NCBI GenBank assembly: GCA_011522905.1
Contig: WTIB01000306.1
Coordinates: 7,859 to 22,929 of the forward strand
Length of the DNA stretch: 15,071 bases
Direction: 5' to 3'
Source: Crocinitomicaceae bacterium
Lineage (GTDB): Bacteria > Bacteroidota > Bacteroidia > Flavobacteriales_D > Crocinitomicaceae
Shown here: piece after piece, positions 1 to 7,166 of the stretch
Layout of the letters: every line of letters begins with the position of its first letter
Position numbering within the stretch: the stretch's first letter is position 1
Made by a program: the position numbers and the translations under genes
Notes under the pieces: model-generated
What the model saw: the letters and a program-made list of their open reading frames with translations, nothing else
Database searches by the model: none
Told to the model about the DNA's origin: nothing

Positions 1-86
1 TCTGACACCAAAACTTCAAATGAATACCCCATCTCTTTTAAAAGATGTTTACGTCTCGGTGATCCTGAGCCTAGAATAATGTTCAT
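1..86 (-). CDS. maf: Maf-family nucleotide pyrophosphatase, N-terminal fragment (cut by window edge)
   Basis: The reverse strand from the ATG at 86-84 reads 28 full codons to the window edge, beginning MNIILGSGSPRRKHLLKEMG. The SGSPRR stretch (residues 7-12) is the phosphate-binding signature at the N-terminus of Maf proteins, which are cytoplasmic house-cleaning pyrophosphatases acting on non-canonical or modified NTPs (dTTP/UTP or m7GTP, depending on subgroup). Only about one seventh of a normal protein of roughly 190 residues is present, so the subgroup cannot be decided. The start codon follows the stop of the upstream prenyltransferase gene by a single base, which suggests co-transcription and translational coupling. 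The identification rests on the motif and the following KHLLKEMGY helix; a different function is unlikely. Confidence 0.85.
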   Translation of the reverse strand, partial: MNIILGSGSPRRKHLLKEMGYSFEVLVS

Positions 87-87
87 A

Positions 88-1005
88 TCAAATAAATAAT
101 GCACTCAGACCAATGAGCATGCTAAGTTTTAATAGGGCTTGGCTAAATTTTAGGAAGAGCTCGTTGTTTGCCATCAAAATAATGATGAATATGTTCAAGC
201 TAAGGGCAATTAAGAGAATGTAAAAGGCCCAATCTTCAAGCCAAAAATTAAACAGTTCAGTGAAAGTAATGAGGCAAACGATTTGAGTAATCAAAATCAT
301 ACCGATGATTCTTTTAGTCATTTTTAAACCATATTTCATAGGTATAGATTTTACAAATATTTTTCGGTCTCCGGGTATATCTGTAATGTCTTTACATATC
401 TCTCTGGCGAGATTTTGCATCATTGCAAAGAAGGCCAATAAATAAATAATATGAAAGCTGGGGTTTTCATACCAATGTCCCGCATATTGGTCATATATCC
501 CACTGTCTTTTGAAAACACAAAAAAACTTAGTGCTAGTAGAGGAACAAATCCAGTTAATATGGCTATAACTGCGTTTCCAAGAAAGATTTTCTTCTTAAA
601 GTAAACACTGTAAAACCATAGGGCGTTAATGGCCAGTAAATTGATAAATACATACCAAAATGTGCTGTATTTAGAACTCAGATATATTGAAATAATAAGT
701 GCCGAAAAATTAAAACTCCAATGCAAAATAATCGCCCATCGTTTTTTGACATATTTTGTTATGATTAGTTTTTGTGGTTTATTAATGCGGTCGGCTTTAA
801 CATCGAAATAATCATTTATCATGTTTCCTGCACCCGCTATCAATATAGTTGAGAGAAGGAACAATGCAAAGTCTAACTTGTTGATATTTACAATCGGGTT
901 ATTAAATGAAAGGTGATAACCAACCCCGAACATTGTTGCTACAATGATAAATATATTTTGAGGTCTTATTAACCAAAAAATTGATATTAAAAAGTTTCCC
1001 GCCAT
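88..1005 (-). CDS. UbiA-superfamily membrane prenyltransferase (digeranylgeranylglyceryl-phosphate synthase-like)
   Basis: This 305-residue integral membrane protein has about eight or nine hydrophobic segments. It carries both Asp-rich motifs of the UbiA superfamily: N64-D65-x-x-D68-x-x-x-D72 (NDYFDVKADRINKP) and D206-x-x-D209-x-x-x-D213 (KDITDIPGDR). These bind Mg2+ and the prenyl diphosphate. In this family a polyprenyl chain is moved to an aromatic or glycerol-phosphate acceptor. The compact form, with RPxN near the N-terminus (residues 14-17), resembles proteins annotated in Bacteroidota as geranylgeranylglycerol-phosphate geranylgeranyltransferase. That acceptor is an inference: a quinone or heme role cannot be excluded from sequence, although no quinone or heme genes lie nearby. 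The start overlaps the end of the OmpA-family gene by 19 nt and the stop lies 1 nt before maf, so it sits inside an operon. Confidence 0.8.
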   Translation of the reverse strand: MAGNFLISIFWLIRPQNIFIIVATMFGVGYHLSFNNPIVNINKLDFALFLLSTILIAGAGNMINDYFDVKADRINKPQKLIITKYVKKRWAIILHWSFNFSALIISIYLSSKYSTFWYVFINLLAINALWFYSVYFKKKIFLGNAVIAILTGFVPLLALSFFVFSKDSGIYDQYAGHWYENPSFHIIYLLAFFAMMQNLAREICKDITDIPGDRKIFVKSIPMKYGLKMTKRIIGMILITQIVCLITFTELFNFWLEDWAFYILLIALSLNIFIIILMANNELFLKFSQALLKLSMLIGLSALFI

Positions 1006-3032
1006 ACAGTTCTCCTGTTTTGTTGATGTGCAGCTTCTTTTTCTGAATTTTTATCCATTTTATTAATGGATTCATCTGAAAAAATCGGATAAAGTGATCC
1101 ATAACCTTTAAAAGTCATTCGCGACGCTGAAATTCCTTTTTCAATGAGATATTTATATACTGATTCTGCTCTCTTTTCAGATAAAGTTAAGTTTTTTTCA
1201 CTGTCCCCCCTTGAATCTGTGTGCCCACCAAGTTCTATATTCATGTTTGGGTTTTCTGCTAGATATCTCGCAAATAAGTCTAACTCTATACGCGATTCAA
1301 TTCTTAGTGTCGATTTATTTAAATCAAAAAATACATTTTCAAAAATGTTTTCCGCTGAAAAACTCGAGTCTATTTCGGTATTATTTGCTTGAATTGGCTT
1401 GTTCATTGGAATATCAAGATGATAGCTGTCTGAATTATTTTCTTCTGATAAATCAAAATGAAGAGAATAGGGATGATAATCTTTATAAGTCACAGAAATG
1501 GCATAATTTCTATTTACAGGTAATGGAACCATAAATGTGCCGCTTACTTTATCTGCTTCCGAAACAATGATTCTTTCCCCTGTAGATAAATCAAAAAGTT
1601 CAAATTGACCTTGGAGAGGAACTTTAGTGACTTTATCGTATACAAAACCATCAAAGTATAATGTTTTAGTCGCTTGAGCTTCTTTTGGGAGTTTAAATGA
1701 ATATATGTCTAAGCCGCCATATCCTCCGCTTCTATTTGAGGCAAAGTAGGCGATTTCACCTTCGGCCGAAACCATTAAAGAATTTTCGTCAAATTTTGTA
1801 TTTATTGGATATCCTAAATTCTCCGGGGTGGACCACTGTCCGTTTGCTTGCAACCTAGTTACATAAAGATCAGATCCCCCCATTCCAGGATGTCCTTTCG
1901 AGGCAAAATAGAGTGTTCTTCCGTCAGGATGAATATGAACAGATTCCTCAGTATTTGGAGTATTGATATGATCAGGCAATCGCTGTGGAGGGCCCCAAAT
2001 TCCATCCTTTTGCAAATAAGAGACGTATATGTCACTATTGTTATTTTTACTTCCTTTGATTCCTCTTATAAAATAAAGGGTTTTTCCATCCGCAGATAGA
2101 GATGGTTGGGACTCCCAATTTCCACTGTTGACATATCCGGGAAGGTTAACAGGTCCGTACCAAGTATTTCCAACTTTTTTGGCATAAAAAAGGTCACAGC
2201 TTCCTTTACCACTTCTGTTTTCTCCATAATAGGTTCCAGATTGATCCGCACAGGCCACAAATACAAGGTTTCGACCATCAGCAGATAGGGTAGGAGCCCC
2301 CTCATTATTAATCGTATTAATATTTTTTGGCATTGGTATAGATTTACCCCAATTACCATTTTCCCCCAGATAAGAAATAAAAAAATCCTCTTGTTCGTAA
2401 TAATCTCTCATTTTTAGGGGGATCAATCTTGTAAATAGTAAAGTACTACCATCCACAGTTAGAGCAGGATAATATTCAGGAAATTTCGTGTTTACTCCAG
2501 GTCCCAAATTGATGGGGTTAAATGGTTTTGGATTTTGAATAGCATGCCTGGCGAATTCGGCACTTCTTTTAATTTTATATGCCTCCTTTGACAAAACCGA
2601 GCTTGCGTTTGGATTTTTTAAAAAGATATTCGCGTATTTAATACTTTCGTCGTAATTACCAAGAGCGAGGTGCAAATTCGCCAAATAGCAATAGGTAGAG
2701 CCAGATTTACTATGTAAGGGATTTATTTCAACCGCTCTTTCATAATGTTTAATGGCTTGCGTATAGTCATTGATATATTCATAAAATTCACCAATGAGTA
2801 ATTGTGCCTCCCAAAATTCCGAATCCTTTTCTAAAGCTTGCTTCAGTACAATAATGGCATCTTTGTAATTCGGTTGAAAAGTTTTTTCATCATAGGATTC
2901 TCTTGGGATTTTCTTTGCCTTTTCAAAAAGTTTAATAGCTTTTTTACTTTTTGTAGAGTATCCAAATTGCGCTTTAGCACAAGAACTCATTATGCAGGCC
3001 AAAAATACGAAAAAGAGAAACTGAAATTTCAT
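987..3032 (-). CDS. OmpA-family lipoprotein with TPR, beta-propeller and regulatory-like domains (PorE-like)
   Basis: The 681-residue protein starts with a hydrophobic signal ending in a lipobox-like MSSC, so Cys18 is probably the lipidated residue. In order it shows: TPR-type helices (about 25-165, with a clear repeat at 83-116); a beta-propeller of PD40/WD40-like blades (about 170-450) with recurring xADGxxLxF strands at 191-200, 248-258, 311-321, 368-376 and 421-430; a carboxypeptidase-regulatory-like beta-sandwich (about 458-542); and an OmpA C-terminal domain (about 564-681). In the last, H604-T605-D606 and R621 match the Asp and Arg that bind diaminopimelate in peptidoglycan. This domain order is that of PorE of Porphyromonas gingivalis, a periplasmic T9SS component anchored to the cell wall. 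Bacteroidota often have several paralogues of this architecture, so the T9SS role is an inference. It begins 9 nt after queE. Confidence 0.85.
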   Translation of the reverse strand: MKFQFLFFVFLACIMSSCAKAQFGYSTKSKKAIKLFEKAKKIPRESYDEKTFQPNYKDAIIVLKQALEKDSEFWEAQLLIGEFYEYINDYTQAIKHYERAVEINPLHSKSGSTYCYLANLHLALGNYDESIKYANIFLKNPNASSVLSKEAYKIKRSAEFARHAIQNPKPFNPINLGPGVNTKFPEYYPALTVDGSTLLFTRLIPLKMRDYYEQEDFFISYLGENGNWGKSIPMPKNINTINNEGAPTLSADGRNLVFVACADQSGTYYGENRSGKGSCDLFYAKKVGNTWYGPVNLPGYVNSGNWESQPSLSADGKTLYFIRGIKGSKNNNSDIYVSYLQKDGIWGPPQRLPDHINTPNTEESVHIHPDGRTLYFASKGHPGMGGSDLYVTRLQANGQWSTPENLGYPINTKFDENSLMVSAEGEIAYFASNRSGGYGGLDIYSFKLPKEAQATKTLYFDGFVYDKVTKVPLQGQFELFDLSTGERIIVSEADKVSGTFMVPLPVNRNYAISVTYKDYHPYSLHFDLSEENNSDSYHLDIPMNKPIQANNTEIDSSFSAENIFENVFFDLNKSTLRIESRIELDLFARYLAENPNMNIELGGHTDSRGDSEKNLTLSEKRAESVYKYLIEKGISASRMTFKGYGSLYPIFSDESINKMDKNSEKEAAHQQNRRTVWRETF

Positions 3033-3041
3033 GTAAGAAAT

Positions 3042-3644
3042 TTAAGGAATTTTCATGTACTTATGGGTTTGTAACGATATTTTCCATCCTTTGTTACGTT
3101 TTGTAAACTCAACAATTTCAGGCATTACCTGTTCCATTTTGGACCATTCAGGTTGAATATACAATAGACAATGATCTCCAACTTTTTTTGAATGCTCTAG
3201 AGCCCAATTGAAATCAGATTTGTTGTAAATTACGATTTTTAGTTCATCTGCTTTTTTGTATGCCTCTTCTGTTGGACTTTTGAATTTTTTAGGTGAAAAG
3301 GTATACCAATCGACTATTCCTTTTAAAGGGTAACATCCTGAAGTTTCAATAGCAATTTTTTTCCCAATTGATTTTAAACCTGAACAAAGTGCTGATATAT
3401 CATACATGGCTGGCTCTCCACCTGTAATTACCACCAAATCACAATTATTATTTTTGACTCGCTCAATGATTTCATCGACACGACAAGTTGGATGAGACTC
3501 AGCATCCCAGCTTTCTTTTACATCACACCAAACGCAACCTACATCACATCCTCCGAGGCGAATGAAATAAGCCGGTGTACCCGTGTATTTGCCTTCACCT
3601 TGAATGGTAAAGAACTCCTCCATAATGGGCAACTCATGAGTCAT
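3042..3644 (-). CDS. queE: 7-carboxy-7-deazaguanine synthase, radical SAM enzyme
   Basis: QueE converts 6-carboxy-tetrahydropterin to 7-carboxy-7-deazaguanine in the cytoplasm, on the path to preQ0 and queuosine in tRNA. The 200-residue protein has the N-terminal substrate region EEFFTIQGEGxxxG (9-22), the radical SAM cluster ligands C33-x3-C37-x2-C40, the SAM-binding GGEP at 75-78, and the conserved SPK at 117-119. It ends with SLQTHKYMKIP, the usual QueE tail. The length is normal for the Bacteroidota form. The ATG at 3644 gives a short lead before the conserved ELPIMEEF; a start at Met8 (3623) is possible but less likely. No queC, queD or queF is in the window. It is the first gene of the leftward unit, and I see no TAnnTTTG box upstream on its strand. 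Confidence 0.93.
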   Translation of the reverse strand: MTHELPIMEEFFTIQGEGKYTGTPAYFIRLGGCDVGCVWCDVKESWDAESHPTCRVDEIIERVKNNNCDLVVITGGEPAMYDISALCSGLKSIGKKIAIETSGCYPLKGIVDWYTFSPKKFKSPTEEAYKKADELKIVIYNKSDFNWALEHSKKVGDHCLLYIQPEWSKMEQVMPEIVEFTKRNKGWKISLQTHKYMKIP

Positions 3645-3773
3645 TATTCAATTCAATTTTGGGGGTAAAGTTAATCAATTGACTTATTTGATTCCATGAT
3701 ATTCTTTTTTAAGAGGATATTGGTGTGTTTGTAATGAACTTGTATATCAACAATTTTGGTATGACTATTTAAT

Positions 3774-3781
3774 TATATTTG
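3774..3781 (+). promoter_or_regulatory. candidate Bacteroidota-type promoter for the T9SS protein / TonB receptor pair
   Basis: TATATTTG at 3774-3781 matches the -7 consensus TAnnTTTG recognised by the main sigma factor of Bacteroidota. A TTTG at 3755-3758 could be the -33 element, but the spacer is only 15 nt, shorter than the usual 17-23. Transcription would begin roughly at 3786-3790, giving a very short leader before the ATG at 3802. This 157-nt region between two divergent genes shows no other clear signal; on the minus strand no TAnnTTTG box is present. Confidence 0.45.
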
Positions 3782-3801
3782 TTTATATAAACTTCTTACT
3801 T

Positions 3802-4731
3802 ATGAAAAATTTTTACATCTCTATCTTTTCTATTTTTCTAACCTCAGCTATTGTGGCTCAGCAAATTGACAATGGCGATATGGAGGCTTGGGATAATTTG
3901 GGTGCGGCAGCTGAAGAACCCGCGAATTGGAATAGTTTCATGACGGCTACAGGTGGACTAGCTTTTTTTGGCTCACAACAAGTTGAGCAATCAACTAATG
4001 TTCCTTCATCTTCAAACGGTATGTATAGTGCCCGTGTATATTCTAAAAGCACTCTAGGAATTGTTGCCAATGGAAATCTAACACTAGGAAGAATTAATAT
4101 GGGTAGTAGTACACCAAGTAGTCCTGACAACTACAATTTTACCAGTACAGGAGATTCTGATTTTTCACAAGCTTTAACGGCTTCACCTGATTCTTTAGTT
4201 TTTTGGGTAAACTATAATGCCAACAATAGCTCTGATTCAGCAAGAGTTCGTGCTGTAATTCATGATGATTATGATTACAGAGACCCTACTGATGCAGGAT
4301 CAGAACCCCATACAGTAGCTGTTGCAAGTTTAAATTATCTACCAACCAATGGATGGGAGAGAAAATCGGTTCCATTTGCTTATGTAGGCCCTTCATCAAA
4401 TCCAGAGTACATACTGATTACTTTTACCACGAATAAGACTCCTGGGGGAGGATCAGCTGGAGATGAGGTATTTATTGATGATGTGGAATTGATTTATAAT
4501 TCTACCGCTCAATTGTCAAGTGAAAATTCAAACAAATGGATTGGATATAATGCAAGTTCAGGGCTTTACATTTCAGATGATTTTTTGAAAGACGAAATGA
4601 TTATTGTTACAAATCTAATGGGTCAGATTATTCAAAAGGGATCGGTAAGTGAACTGAATGGGACTAAACTTCAGACTGGAATGTACATTGTTTCCCATCA
4701 ATCTGGTTCTTCGAAAATAATTTCAGAATAG
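3802..4731 (+). CDS. T9SS-exported surface protein with PCMD-like domain
   Basis: This 309-residue protein has a Sec signal peptide (1-19, cleavage likely after IVA, before QQ). A beta-rich domain (about 22-233) starts NGDMEAW and ends with a VPFAY strand, a YILITFTTN strand and DEVFIDDVELIY. This pattern resembles the PCMD family (putative carbohydrate metabolism domain), whose members end in a similar VDDxELxY strand. A linker follows, then a type A T9SS sorting domain (about 238-309) with the hallmarks GLYIS, TNLMGQII, LQTGMYIV and the terminal SKIISE. The protein should therefore cross the outer membrane by T9SS and be held on the surface or released after cleavage of this tail. Three nt separate its stop from the TonB receptor, so the two are probably made together. 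The PCMD call is from recognition of the pattern; ligand unknown. Confidence 0.82.
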   Translation: MKNFYISIFSIFLTSAIVAQQIDNGDMEAWDNLGAAAEEPANWNSFMTATGGLAFFGSQQVEQSTNVPSSSNGMYSARVYSKSTLGIVANGNLTLGRINMGSSTPSSPDNYNFTSTGDSDFSQALTASPDSLVFWVNYNANNSSDSARVRAVIHDDYDYRDPTDAGSEPHTVAVASLNYLPTNGWERKSVPFAYVGPSSNPEYILITFTTNKTPGGGSAGDEVFIDDVELIYNSTAQLSSENSNKWIGYNASSGLYISDDFLKDEMIIVTNLMGQIIQKGSVSELNGTKLQTGMYIVSHQSGSSKIISE

Positions 4732-4734
4732 TAT

Positions 4735-7164
4735 ATGATTAAATGCTTCACGGGTATATTACTCTTTTTTATTGTTTTCAATTCTTGGTCTCAGAATGAT
4801 TCGAAAATTTATGGAAGAGTAGTAGATGAAAGTGGAGAAGTTTTAGCAGGGGCCTCTGTTATTTATCGAACAGATGTATCCATAGGCTCAGTCACAGATT
4901 TTGATGGTAATTTCGAATTGTCTGTGCCCTCGGGAAAATGTAAACTCATTTGTCGATTTACCGGAATGAAGTCAGATACGGTAACATTTCAGCTTGGGCC
5001 AGGTCAAACTAAAGAGGTCAATTTCACCCTTTTCTCCTACATTAAGGAATTTAAAGAAGTGGATGTAAAGGTTGGTAAATTTGATAAACCAATTGAAGAG
5101 CAGACGGTAACGATGGTTGTTATAAAGCCTGAACTTATTGAAAATAAGAATACCAGAAGTATTGAAACGGCCTTAGATCAAACTCCAGGATTAAATATTC
5201 TTGATGGTGAACCTCAAATAAGAGGGGGAAGTGGATTTACATTTGGTGTTGGTTCAAAGGTTGCGGTAATTGTAGACGATATGCCTATGCTTTCAGGAGA
5301 TGCTGGTAGGCCAGAATGGGGATTTATTCCGGTTGAGAACATCAGTCAAATTGAAGTGGTCAAGGGTGCGGCTTCTGTTCTTTCTGGAAGCTCTGCTCTT
5401 TCGGGATCGGTTAATATACGCACGGCTTATCCAAGCTCAAAGCCTAAAACGAAAATCAATATTTATTCAGGTGTATACTCAAAACCCAACCAGCCTAATG
5501 CCACCTGGTGGAGTCAATATCCAGGAATTTTTGGAGCCAATTTTTTGCACTCTCAAATGTTCGGTAATCTAGATCTCGTAGTTGGTGGAAATATCAATTA
5601 TGACCATGGGTATATAGGTCCACCCATAACAGATTCCATAGTTGCAACGGTTTTTCCGGATACAATTACAAATTTCAGTGAATCCGATTTGATCTCAAAA
5701 AGAGCAAGATTCAATTTTAACATGAGATATCGCTCAAAAAAGATAAAGGGTTTGAATTACGGCTTGAACGGAAATTTCATGAAAATGCGCACCAATATGC
5801 CTCTCGCTTGGTTAAATGATTCCTCGGGTTTATATAGAGCATATCCAGGTGCCATTTTTTTACAAGACCAACTCATTTTTAATCTTGACCCATTTGTACA
5901 CTTTTTCTCTGAGGCAAACGGTAAACATTATCTACGAGGTCGAATCTTAAGAGTAGATAATGAAATGAGTGCCAATCAATCGAATAATGCCACAACTTAT
6001 TATGGTGATTATATGTTCAAAAAGAAGTATAAAGAATTCAATAATCTAGAGTTTGTAGGAGGGCTTACATCAACCTATACCAATTCTTTTGCCAACATAT
6101 ATACAGGGTCAGGAACACCTAATAATCGCATGTTGAATGTATCGGCTTACACTCAGCTTGAAACAAAGCTCAAAAATATATTGACACTTTCAGCAGGAGG
6201 TCGTTTGGAGTATTTTCAATTGAATGATACCATAACTGCATTGAAACCGATTTTTAGAGCAGGATATAGTCTTAAAATTTATCAAGAGACATATTTGAGG
6301 GGTTCTTATGGTCAAGGATATCGATTTCCAACAATTACGGAAAGATTCATAAGAACTGGAGTCGGTAATTTTGGAGTTTTCCCGAATCCAAATCTGCTAC
6401 CTGAAAGCAGTTGGAATGCTGAGGTAGGGATCAAACAAGGACTGAAATTCGGCGGATTGTATGGATATATTGATCTTGCAGGGTTTTGGCAAGAATATCA
6501 AAATACCATTGAATATATGTTTGGTATATGGAATGAGCTGACCTCTGTTGAAGCCATGGGGTCGAGTGCAGGTTTTATGTTTCTAAACACAGGAAATTCT
6601 CGTGTCACCGGTATTGATGCCTCTTTTACTGGATTTGCAGAATTTAAGGAAAATAGTAAAATGATGTTTTTATTAGGGTATAATTATATCGTTCCAAAAA
6701 CACTCACTCCAGACTATGTATATGCAATTGATTCTAATCAGAGGCAATTCAGCTATAATTCAACCTCATTGGATGCATCTCAAGGCATACTTAAATATCG
6801 CTTTTTACATAATATCAAGCTGGATTGCGAATACACGTGGAATGATAAATTGTCTGTTGGTGCGAGTGCTAAATATTTTTCTAAAATTGTAAATATGGAT
6901 GCCATAATTAAGGATTTTGAGGAATTTACAACGGATGTAGAAGTTCTACAAGATTTACAATACATGGATTTTTTCAATGCCCATAGATTTGGAAATTGGA
7001 TTTTTGATGCTCGAATATCACTTCATTTGAATGAATCTCATAAGTTGGCCTTAATTGGAAGTAATATCCTGAATCGCTCATATTCACTTCGACCTTTAAA
7101 AATTGAACCTCCGAGAACAGTAAGTGTGCAGTATACCTTTAAAATGGAAGGTAAAAAGAAGTGA
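4735..7164 (+). CDS. TonB-dependent outer-membrane receptor with N-terminal CarboxypepD-reg-like domain
   Basis: The 809-residue receptor has a signal peptide (1-19, before QN). It is followed by a carboxypeptidase-regulatory-like beta-sandwich (about 24-100; YGRVVDESGEVLAGASV and SVTDFDGNFEL), typical of Bacteroidota receptors. Next comes a plug domain (about 118-235) with ETALDQTPGLNI, QIRGGSG and the IEVVKGAASVLSGSSALSGSVNI stretch at 206-228. The rest is a 22-strand-type barrel. Such proteins import large or scarce ligands (siderophores, vitamins, glycans, metals) using energy from TonB/ExbB/ExbD. There is no SusD gene next to it, so a classical SusCD glycan system is unlikely; the partner is instead the T9SS protein just upstream. 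The last barrel strand ends at F802 and is followed by a charged 7-residue tail. Ligand cannot be assigned. It converges with cinA at a distance of 2 bp. Confidence 0.92.
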   Translation: MIKCFTGILLFFIVFNSWSQNDSKIYGRVVDESGEVLAGASVIYRTDVSIGSVTDFDGNFELSVPSGKCKLICRFTGMKSDTVTFQLGPGQTKEVNFTLFSYIKEFKEVDVKVGKFDKPIEEQTVTMVVIKPELIENKNTRSIETALDQTPGLNILDGEPQIRGGSGFTFGVGSKVAVIVDDMPMLSGDAGRPEWGFIPVENISQIEVVKGAASVLSGSSALSGSVNIRTAYPSSKPKTKINIYSGVYSKPNQPNATWWSQYPGIFGANFLHSQMFGNLDLVVGGNINYDHGYIGPPITDSIVATVFPDTITNFSESDLISKRARFNFNMRYRSKKIKGLNYGLNGNFMKMRTNMPLAWLNDSSGLYRAYPGAIFLQDQLIFNLDPFVHFFSEANGKHYLRGRILRVDNEMSANQSNNATTYYGDYMFKKKYKEFNNLEFVGGLTSTYTNSFANIYTGSGTPNNRMLNVSAYTQLETKLKNILTLSAGGRLEYFQLNDTITALKPIFRAGYSLKIYQETYLRGSYGQGYRFPTITERFIRTGVGNFGVFPNPNLLPESSWNAEVGIKQGLKFGGLYGYIDLAGFWQEYQNTIEYMFGIWNELTSVEAMGSSAGFMFLNTGNSRVTGIDASFTGFAEFKENSKMMFLLGYNYIVPKTLTPDYVYAIDSNQRQFSYNSTSLDASQGILKYRFLHNIKLDCEYTWNDKLSVGASAKYFSKIVNMDAIIKDFEEFTTDVEVLQDLQYMDFFNAHRFGNWIFDARISLHLNESHKLALIGSNILNRSYSLRPLKIEPPRTVSVQYTFKMEGKKK

Positions 7165-7166
7165 TT

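Noticed and set aside
902..1102. 66-codon minus-strand frame overlapping the prenyltransferase and OmpA-family gene ends
   Set aside because: It lies in a different frame over two well-supported genes, has no family resemblance, and merely reads through their overlap.
2066..2359. 97-codon minus-strand frame inside the OmpA-family gene
   Set aside because: It is an out-of-frame shadow of the beta-propeller repeats; the main frame shows clear domain motifs throughout.
3645..3801. Riboswitch such as preQ1 upstream of queE
   Set aside because: I could not find a convincing stem-loop with a ribosome-site pseudoknot pattern in this short AT-rich region.
5300..5572. 90-codon plus-strand frame inside the TonB receptor gene
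   Set aside because: It is an alternative frame over the plug and first barrel strands, with no motif of its own.
4735..7164. SusC-type glycan receptor assignment
   Set aside because: There is no SusD gene beside it, and at 809 residues it is shorter than typical SusC proteins of about 1000.
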